From: Deltaproteobacteria bacterium | Lineage (GTDB): Bacteria > Myxococcota_A > Polyangia > Haliangiales > Haliangiaceae | Assembly (NCBI GenBank): GCA_013696695.1 | Contig: JACCYD010000991.1 | Span: 1 to 9,164 of the forward strand | Direction of reading: 5' to 3' | Length of the DNA: 9,164 bases | Made by a program: the position numbers and the translations under genes | The notes under the pieces: generated by a model | The model's input: the letters and a program-made list of their open reading frames with translations, nothing else | What the model was told of the DNA's origin: nothing | Databases searched by the model: none | Shown here: positions 1-5,123 of the stretch, piece after piece | Layout: every line of letters starts with the position of its first letter | Numbering within the stretch: position 1 is the first letter of the stretch

Positions 1-4
1 GGCC

Positions 5-2011
5 GTGCTGCACCCGATCGTCCTCGGCACCGCGGGGCACATCGATCACGGCAAGACCTCGCTCGTGCGTGCGTTGACCGGGATCGATACCGATCGGCTG
101 CCGGTCGAGAAGGCGCGCGGGATCACCACCGAGCTCGGGTTCGCGCGGCTCGATCTCGGCGAGCGCCGGATCGCCGTCGTCGACGTGCCGGGTCACGAGC
201 GGTTCGTGAAGTCGATGGTCGCCGGTGCCACCGGGCTCGATCTCGTCTGCCTCGTGATCGCCGCCGACGAAGGCGTGATGCCGCAGACCCGCGAGCACCT
301 CGACATCTGCGATCTGCTCGGGGTGCGGCGCGGGCTCGTCGTGCTGACCAAGCGCGATCTCGTCGATGCCGACTGGCTCGCGCTGGTCGAGCTCGACGTC
401 CGCGAGGCGCTCACCGGGACGTTTCTCGACGGTGCGCCGGTGATCGCGGTGTCGACGAAGGACGGCTCCGGCCTCGACGAGCTGCGCACAGCGATCGCCG
501 CCGCCGTCGATTCGCTGCCACCGCGCACCACGACCGGCGTGTTCCGCCTCCCGGTCGATCGCATCTTCACGGTGAAGGGCTTCGGCACGATCGTCACCGG
601 CACGGTCCTCGGCGGCGAGGTCAAGGTCGGCGACGAGCTGCAGGTGTTGCCGAGCCGCATGTCCGTGCGGGTCCGCGGCATCGAGGTGCATGGCAGTGCG
701 GTCGAGCGCGCGGTCGCCGGGCATCGCGCTGCGATCAACCTCGGCGGGATCTCCGTCGACGATCTCGCTCGTGGCGACATGCTCGCGCATCCGGATCGCG
801 TCGCTCCGTCGCACATCCTCGATGTCGAGCTGCGCCATCTCCGCACCGCTCCCGCGCCGCTGCCCGTCCGCTCGAAGGTGCTCGTCCATCACGCCACCGC
901 GCAGGTGCTCGCGACGCTGGTGCTTGTCGAAGCGGAAGCGGAAGCCGAGGCCGTCGACGAGGAGTCAGCGCCAAAACCGGAGGGCTTCGCCGCATTCGCG
1001 AAGGCGATGGACGCACCGGCGAAAGCACCGGCGCCCCGCAAGGTCGAGCTCCCACCCGGTGGCCGCGCGATCGCCCAGCTGCGCATCGATGCCACCACTC
1101 CACTCGCCGCCCTGCCCGGCGATCACTTCATCGTGCGCGGCTTCGCGAAGGCGAAGGCCCAGGGCTCGACGATCGGCGGTGGCTCGATCATCCGCGTGCT
1201 CGCACCGAAAGCGCGCGTCAAGGCGACGCACGCCGAGACGGTGACCACGCTTGCGGGTGCTCGGCTCGAACAGCGGATCTCCGTCGAGGTTCGATCATCA
1301 GCCTTCGCCGGCCTCGCGATCGGTCAACTCGTGCAGCGGCTCGGCATCCCCGCCGATGCGCTCGTCACCACGCTCGTCATGCTGGTCGGTGCCGGCGATC
1401 TGATGCAGACCGGCGACGGCGATCACGCGCACTACCTTCACGCCCACGCGATCGCCGAGCTCGAAGCCAAGATCGCCGCGCAGATCGCCACAGCCGCCGA
1501 CGGTGTCGGACGCGAGCTGTTGCGCACGCAGCTGCCGGCCGCCCTGCCCTCGCGCGCCTACGACGCCGTGCTTGCCGGCCTCGAAACGCGCGGCCTGCTG
1601 GTGACCGCCGGTGATCGCGTGTCGAAGGCGAGCGGCCCACCGCGCGCCACGCTCTCTGCCGTCGAGCAGAAGCTCGCGGATCAGCTCGCAGCGTGGAAGC
1701 TGGAGCCGCAGCGTCCGAAGGACATGCCTACCGCCCTCGGCCTCACCGAGCCGCAGATCAAGGCCGCGCTCGATCGCCTCACTGCAGCGAAGGTGATCGT
1801 CAAGGTGAAGTCCGATCTCTACGTGCACGCGCTGGTGCTCGACGAGCTCCGCGTCAAGCTCGTCGCGTTTTTGGAAACGAACAAGACGATCGACGCGCAG
1901 CAGTGGAAAGAGCTCGCCGGCGTGAGCCGGAAGTTCTCGATCCCGCTCGCCGAGCACTTCGACGCCGAGAAGCTCACGCTTCGCATCGGCGATCTTCGAC
2001 GCAAGCGCTGA
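5..2011 (+). CDS. selB: Selenocysteine-specific translation elongation factor SelB
   Basis: SelB is the GTPase that carries selenocysteyl-tRNA(Sec) to the ribosome and reads UGA as selenocysteine next to a SECIS hairpin in the mRNA. The 668-residue product has the G motifs in order: GHIDHGKT (11-18), RGIT (38-41), DVPGH (60-64) and TKRD (115-118), the last with the Thr-for-Asn form usual in SelB. EF-Tu-like barrel domains follow (about 175-390), including the TIGGG motif near the end of domain III. Winged-helix repeats fill the C-terminus, which ends with the SelB-typical SRKFSIPLAEHFD. The GTG at base 5 is taken as start because MLHPIVLGTAGHIDHGKT fits the short N-terminus of the family; its ribosome binding site would lie outside the window. 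It is slightly longer than usual because of an Ala/Glu/Lys/Pro-rich insert at about 309-347. It ends in TGA, 9 bp from the end of the convergent gene. A partner such as selA may lie upstream but is not visible. Confidence 0.96.
   Translation: MLHPIVLGTAGHIDHGKTSLVRALTGIDTDRLPVEKARGITTELGFARLDLGERRIAVVDVPGHERFVKSMVAGATGLDLVCLVIAADEGVMPQTREHLDICDLLGVRRGLVVLTKRDLVDADWLALVELDVREALTGTFLDGAPVIAVSTKDGSGLDELRTAIAAAVDSLPPRTTTGVFRLPVDRIFTVKGFGTIVTGTVLGGEVKVGDELQVLPSRMSVRVRGIEVHGSAVERAVAGHRAAINLGGISVDDLARGDMLAHPDRVAPSHILDVELRHLRTAPAPLPVRSKVLVHHATAQVLATLVLVEAEAEAEAVDEESAPKPEGFAAFAKAMDAPAKAPAPRKVELPPGGRAIAQLRIDATTPLAALPGDHFIVRGFAKAKAQGSTIGGGSIIRVLAPKARVKATHAETVTTLAGARLEQRISVEVRSSAFAGLAIGQLVQRLGIPADALVTTLVMLVGAGDLMQTGDGDHAHYLHAHAIAELEAKIAAQIATAADGVGRELLRTQLPAALPSRAYDAVLAGLETRGLLVTAGDRVSKASGPPRATLSAVEQKLADQLAAWKLEPQRPKDMPTALGLTEPQIKAALDRLTAAKVIVKVKSDLYVHALVLDELRVKLVAFLETNKTIDAQQWKELAGVSRKFSIPLAEHFDAEKLTLRIGDLRRKR
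929..1045 (+). other. selB: Low-complexity insert in SelB domain III
   Basis: Residues about 309-347 begin with an alternating Glu-Ala run (EAEAEAEA, from repeats of gaagcg) and continue with a Lys/Ala/Pro-rich stretch. Flanking sequence is normal SelB: ATLVLV before, ELPPGGRAIAQLRID after. It is in frame and looks like a disordered or partly helical loop added between two strands of the third barrel domain. The segment boundaries are estimated by eye. Confidence 0.65.
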
Positions 2012-2020
2012 AGCCAGCAG

Positions 2021-2821
2021 CTAGAAAAAGTACGCGGCGCTGGTGCCGAAGAACAGGAAGGTGCGAATGCCGCCTTCGATGTTGATCGTCATCTTGTCCG
2101 TGGGCTTGATCTGGAGCCCGATGATCGCATTCACCACCGGGAACACCGGCGGGAGGTTGTACTTGACGCGAGTCTCGGTGCCTTCTTCGAACTGGCCCTG
2201 ACCACCGAACCGGACCGGCTCGCAGTTCTGCGGCGCTTCGTTGGTGGCGCCGGTGCCGGCGCACACCATGTTGAAGTGCTCGAGATCGCCGAGCACGATG
2301 CCGAGGCCCGCGCCGCCGCCGTACCGCACGCTGACGTACTTGTTGATCGGCGCGTGATTGAGGAACGTGAACTCGATCGTGAACCAGCCGAGCGGACTGT
2401 TCTGCTCGCCATCGGGAAGCACGTAATCGGCGGGGTCGTTGTTCGCGATGTTGTTGCCGCTCTCGATCCAGATGCCAGAGCCCGGCTTGAGGCGCTCGTA
2501 TTCGAGCCCGAGCTGGAGCTCGACGTTGCCGCGGCGGCGAATGAACTCGACCCCGAGCCCGAGCGTGCTCGAGCCGTCGTCGCCGGCGCGCTCGAGGAAC
2601 AGCTCGATCTCGCCCTTCGGAATCCGAACGTTCCGGATGCGAAGACCTACGCCATACTCGACGGGTTTCTCCCCCGCAGCCGGTGCCGCCGCGTCGCCGG
2701 GCGCTGGTGGAGCAGCCTTTCCGTCGTCGAGCGCAGCACTTCCATCAGCAAATGCCGTGGTCGTTGTAACGCCGAGTAAAGCCGCAGCAACCGAGCACAC
2801 CAAAGTCATAGGTAGGCGCAT
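2021..2821 (-). CDS. Secreted, putative outer-membrane beta-barrel protein
   Basis: The 266-residue product starts with a clear signal peptide (MRLPMTLVCSVAAALLGV, cleavage probably after AFA, residue 25). An Ala/Pro/Gly-rich linker follows to about residue 50. The rest consists of alternating polar/hydrophobic strands, beginning YGVGLRIRNVRIPKGEIELF and ending in a final strand whose last residue is Phe (AAYFF). A C-terminal aromatic residue is the usual recognition signal for insertion of barrels into the outer membrane. The start at 2821 is chosen over an in-frame ATG at 2854 because GGGGGA sits 5 bases upstream and the shorter form gives a normal signal peptide. Two Cys in the C-terminal half (CAGTGATNEAPQNC) could form a loop disulfide. 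It is convergent with selB and divergent from the lipoprotein gene. No specific function can be assigned; the barrel call is from composition and ends, not from a recognised named family. Confidence 0.8.
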   Translation of the reverse strand: MRLPMTLVCSVAAALLGVTTTTAFADGSAALDDGKAAPPAPGDAAAPAAGEKPVEYGVGLRIRNVRIPKGEIELFLERAGDDGSSTLGLGVEFIRRRGNVELQLGLEYERLKPGSGIWIESGNNIANNDPADYVLPDGEQNSPLGWFTIEFTFLNHAPINKYVSVRYGGGAGLGIVLGDLEHFNMVCAGTGATNEAPQNCEPVRFGGQGQFEEGTETRVKYNLPPVFPVVNAIIGLQIKPTDKMTINIEGGIRTFLFFGTSAAYFF

Positions 2822-2826
2822 GGTAG

Positions 2827-2832
2827 TCCCCC
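2827..2832 (-). promoter_or_regulatory. Ribosome binding site of the beta-barrel gene
   Basis: GGGGGA on the minus strand, 5 bases before the ATG at 2821. It decides the start of this gene in favour of 2821 over the in-frame ATG at 2854, which would lengthen the signal peptide by 11 residues. Confidence 0.6.
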
Positions 2833-2845
2833 GAAAGTCGACGGC

Positions 2846-2853
2846 AGTATACA
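2846..2853. promoter_or_regulatory. Candidate divergent -10 elements sharing a palindrome
   Basis: The 51-bp gap between the divergent starts contains agtataca. On the minus strand this reads TATACT (2851-2846, five of six matches to TATAAT), about 24 bases before the barrel gene start. On the plus strand it reads TATACA (2848-2853), about 19 bases before the lipoprotein ATG. The shared core GTATAC is a perfect 6-bp palindrome. No good -35 hexamer is visible for either direction, so this is a weak prediction. Confidence 0.35.
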
Positions 2854-2872
2854 CTCGCTACAGGCGCGCGTG

Positions 2873-4408
2873 ATGAGGTACGGAATTCTCTCCTTGATCG
2901 CCATGGCTGCCACGACTGGCTGTCCTGGCAGCGATGGAGAGATCGGCGAACCGTGCGGTGGTCATGGCGACTGTGACGGCAACTTGCAGTGCAGCACCGG
3001 GGTCTGCGTGCCGCGCTGCGCGCGTGCCCCCGAGTGTGGCGACGGCTACGCCTGCAGCTCCGACGGCCTCTGCTCGCTAGCATCCGGCCAGCCCGGCGAT
3101 GGCTGCACCAGCGAGGTCGAATGTTCTCCCGGGTTGAGCTGCCAGATCGATGGCACCGCCGTGGAGGGCACGCACCTGCTCGCGAGCTGCACGGCCCAGG
3201 GCGATGGCAAGCCGTCCGGCGGCGGCTGCGCCCTCGACGCCGACTGTCGCAACGGTACGTGTGCGCTCGGTCAGTGCGTCGATCTCTGCAGCGTCACGCG
3301 CGATTGCGCGGCGGGCTACAGCTGCATGGACATCCCTCGCGTCGAGGCGAGCGGTTCGTTGTTCGGCGGCTGCTTGCCGAGCAAGGGCAACGTCACGTGG
3401 ACGATTCCGATCTCGGCGCCCACCGCGAACATCCTGCTCCCCGTGCCGAGTGCCGCGCGCTATGCGTCGCTGGTGTTCTCCGTCGACGATCCCCAGCAGC
3501 GCGTCGGCGCACAAGCCCTGGGCTCGCCGTCGGGACAGCTGCTGTACGCGCGTCCCTGCGAGGTCACCGAACCGGGATGCGATCCGGTCGCCGAGTTCTA
3601 CGACAACCTGGTTCGTCACGAGCCGGAGCTCGGACAGTCGGTGATTGCATTCCCGTCGACGCCCGAGGCTCCGATCGAGACCGGCACGTATCGCGTGCAG
3701 ATGTCGTCGTATCGCCGCAACGGCTCGATCGGCTCGGCGATTCCACAGGTCACCGCGGTGGTCCGGATCGACACCGCGACCCTGCTCGACCTCCGGTTCC
3801 ACTTTCTCGATCTCGACGATCACGTCTGCCAGAGCGAGATGGGAGGTACGCGGTTCGACGCCACGCAGGCGCAAACCGCGCCGTTCTTCCAGGAAGACTT
3901 CATCGGCAGGCTTCGCGAGATCTTCGTCGCGGGTGGCGTCGCGTTCGGCAACCTGACGTACGACGACATCAAGAATCGTCCGGATCTCGACGAGCTCGAT
4001 GTGTCGAATAGCGGCGAGCTGCTCTCGCTCGGCACCGGCACCACCGGAATTGACGTGTTCTTCGTCCGCGCGTTGTCGCCCGTCGGACTGCAGGCGTTCG
4101 GTCCGAATCCCGGTCCCGCAGGCCTCGCGCACACGCGGCAGTCCGGCATCGTGATCGGGCTCGACACGCTCTGCTATCGGTCGTGGAGCCAGCTCGCACG
4201 GCTCACGGCGCACGAGATCGCTCGCTACATGGGCCTGTCCCACAATCGCGAGCTCGATGTGAATCCGGTCACCGGGATTCCGTGGGCCGATCAGATCGAC
4301 GACAGCGATCTCACCGAGAACAACCTGATGTTCTTCTCCGAGCTCGGAGGCATCGGCATCAGCCCCGGTCAGCGCGACATCCTCTCGCGCAGCGGAGTGC
4401 TGCGATGA
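2873..4408 (+). CDS. Cys-rich lipoprotein with a degenerate metzincin-like metalloprotease domain
   Basis: The 511-residue product starts with a short signal peptide and a possible lipobox ending at Cys17 (TTGC; Thr at -3 is a weak match). Residues 17-167 hold 20 further cysteines spaced like small disulfide-knot modules (C-x5-C, DCDGNLQC, GDGYAC, LSC). A beta-rich region (about 172-300) resembles a PPC/CUB-type sandwich. The C-terminal domain (about 301-511) looks like a metzincin: a helix-loop motif HEIARYMGLSH at 447-457 and a Met-turn-like NNLM ending at Met486. The metzincin consensus is HExxHxxGxxH; here the second His is Arg451 (CGC; His CAC is one base away), so zinc would lack a ligand. 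The product may be an inactive binding or scaffold protein rather than a peptidase. ATG 2873 is preferred over GTG 2870; AGG at 2862-2864 is a weak ribosome site. Its stop overlaps the HEAT-repeat gene (ATGA), implying coupled translation. Confidence 0.8.
   Translation: MRYGILSLIAMAATTGCPGSDGEIGEPCGGHGDCDGNLQCSTGVCVPRCARAPECGDGYACSSDGLCSLASGQPGDGCTSEVECSPGLSCQIDGTAVEGTHLLASCTAQGDGKPSGGGCALDADCRNGTCALGQCVDLCSVTRDCAAGYSCMDIPRVEASGSLFGGCLPSKGNVTWTIPISAPTANILLPVPSAARYASLVFSVDDPQQRVGAQALGSPSGQLLYARPCEVTEPGCDPVAEFYDNLVRHEPELGQSVIAFPSTPEAPIETGTYRVQMSSYRRNGSIGSAIPQVTAVVRIDTATLLDLRFHFLDLDDHVCQSEMGGTRFDATQAQTAPFFQEDFIGRLREIFVAGGVAFGNLTYDDIKNRPDLDELDVSNSGELLSLGTGTTGIDVFFVRALSPVGLQAFGPNPGPAGLAHTRQSGIVIGLDTLCYRSWSQLARLTAHEIARYMGLSHNRELDVNPVTGIPWADQIDDSDLTENNLMFFSELGGIGISPGQRDILSRSGVLR
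4211..4243 (+). other. Degenerate metzincin zinc-binding motif
   Basis: These bases encode HEIARYMGLSH. First His, catalytic Glu, Gly and third His are in place, but the codon at 4223-4225 is CGC (Arg) where the consensus needs His (CAC or CAT). The Met-turn candidate NNLM follows at 4319-4330, 29 residues after the last His, a normal distance for metzincins. Confidence 0.75.
4394..4397 (+). promoter_or_regulatory. Ribosome binding site of the HEAT-repeat gene
   Basis: GGAG lies inside the last codons of the lipoprotein gene, 7 bases before the ATG at 4405. Together with the ATGA overlap it fixes this start and argues against the longer open frame that begins upstream at 4183. Confidence 0.55.
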
Positions 4409-5016
4409 AGCGTCGCGCGATCCCTGTCGTCGTGTTGCTCGGGCTGAGCGTGTTGCCGGCGCATAGCGCGGATCCGAACATGACTACCGAGACGCACACG
4501 CTGACGTTGATGGACTCGATTCCCACCACGGACCAGATCCTCAAGTTCGCGCCCGATCCGGTGCCGCACCTGCGGGGCCTCGCGCTGTCGACGGCGACCG
4601 ATTTCGGAGTTCGGTTGCGTGCGATCCGCGCGCTCCCGCAGTTCTGCTCGGCGCAGGTTCCACACTGCGAGGACGACAGCGACGGGGCGATGAGCCCGGT
4701 CCGTGCCGCCGTTCGGGATGTGATCTTGTCGGTCGGCGTGGCGGAGCGTGATGGTCGCTCGATGCTCCGCCTGCGCGCTGGAATCGAGGCCCTCGGGGCT
4801 ACCAAGTCCGGAGAGCAGAGCGATGTCGATATGTTGGTCAGATTTCTCGACCACCCGAGCCGCGATATCCGGTATGCGACGGCCCGCGCCCTGCGGGAGT
4901 TGTGCATCCAGACTGCCATCACCCCGCTGCGGAACCGCTACGACCAGGAGACCGTCGATCAGGTCCGGCTGGCGATTTCCGCGGCCTTAGGCGACCTCGC
5001 GCAGTGTAGCCCGTAG
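4405..5016 (+). CDS. Small exported HEAT-repeat protein
   Basis: The 203-residue product starts with a basic, hydrophobic signal peptide (MKRRAIPVVVLLGLSVLPA, likely cut after AHS, residue 21; no lipobox), so it should be periplasmic or secreted. The mature part has helical pairs of HEAT/PBS-lyase-like type: FGVRLRAIRALPQF near the N-terminus, then DIRYATARALRELC and VRLAISAALGDLAQC at the C-terminus, each with the Arg/Ala/Leu pattern of these repeats. HEAT repeats form curved scaffolds for protein binding. Four Cys (FC, HC, LC, QC) could pair as disulfides in an oxidising compartment. The start codon overlaps the stop of the lipoprotein gene by 4 bases, so the two are probably made together and may bind each other; that partnership is inference. 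No catalytic motif is visible. Confidence 0.8.
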   Translation: MKRRAIPVVVLLGLSVLPAHSADPNMTTETHTLTLMDSIPTTDQILKFAPDPVPHLRGLALSTATDFGVRLRAIRALPQFCSAQVPHCEDDSDGAMSPVRAAVRDVILSVGVAERDGRSMLRLRAGIEALGATKSGEQSDVDMLVRFLDHPSRDIRYATARALRELCIQTAITPLRNRYDQETVDQVRLAISAALGDLAQCSP

Positions 5017-5123
5017 CACAGACAACCTACCGAAATTGTTTGGTTGCTGTAGGTCGGTTTTGGATCGTACAATCTCCTCCACGCTGTTCTCGCCCGAGCT
5101 TCGGGGCGACGAGTGGCGGTCCC
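5017..5123. other. Intergenic region upstream of the kinase gene
   Basis: This 107-bp gap is the largest in the window and is visibly richer in A/T than the genes around it in its first half. It holds a candidate promoter and a 6-bp inverted repeat (ACCTAC 5025-5030, GTAGGT 5049-5054, 18 bases apart). No classical terminator (short-loop GC stem plus T-run) is visible for the upstream pair. No tRNA or small-RNA gene was recognised. Confidence 0.5.
5044..5073 (+). promoter_or_regulatory. Candidate sigma70-like promoter of the kinase operon
   Basis: TTGCTG (5044-5049) and TACAAT (5068-5073) are separated by 18 bases. The -10 matches five of six consensus positions; the -35 matches only TTG. Transcription would start near 5080, leaving a leader of about 45 bases. 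The right arm of the inverted repeat overlaps the -35 end. The match could be chance, but it lies in the only sizeable gap before the kinase gene. Confidence 0.35.

Noticed and set aside
2009..2060. Possible selenocysteine readthrough of the selB TGA or other TGA codons here
   Set aside because: SelB ends at its expected C-terminus, and no obvious SECIS hairpin follows this TGA or those at 4406, 7101 and 7661; no selenoprotein family was recognised.
2822..2854. Longer start of the barrel gene at 2854
   Set aside because: It adds polar residues before the signal peptide, and a strong ribosome site serves the inner ATG.
3077..4243. Long open frame on the minus strand (388 codons) opposite the lipoprotein gene
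   Set aside because: It mirrors the codon bias of the plus-strand gene, has an Arg/Glu/Ala-skewed composition and no recognisable domain, while the plus frame has signal peptide, Cys modules and a metzincin-like domain.
4183..4404. Upstream extension of the HEAT-repeat frame into the lipoprotein gene
   Set aside because: The added residues are Arg-rich shadow sequence; ATG 4405 with GGAG and a signal peptide is the real start.
5025..5060. Rho-independent terminator after the HEAT-repeat gene
   Set aside because: The only stem has 6 bp with an 18-base loop, and the following T-run is four bases; too weak to call.
5040..5123. TTG start for the kinase 28 codons upstream
   Set aside because: The extra residues would cover the candidate promoter and the A/T-richer spacer; ATG 5124 gives the expected hydrophilic N-terminus.
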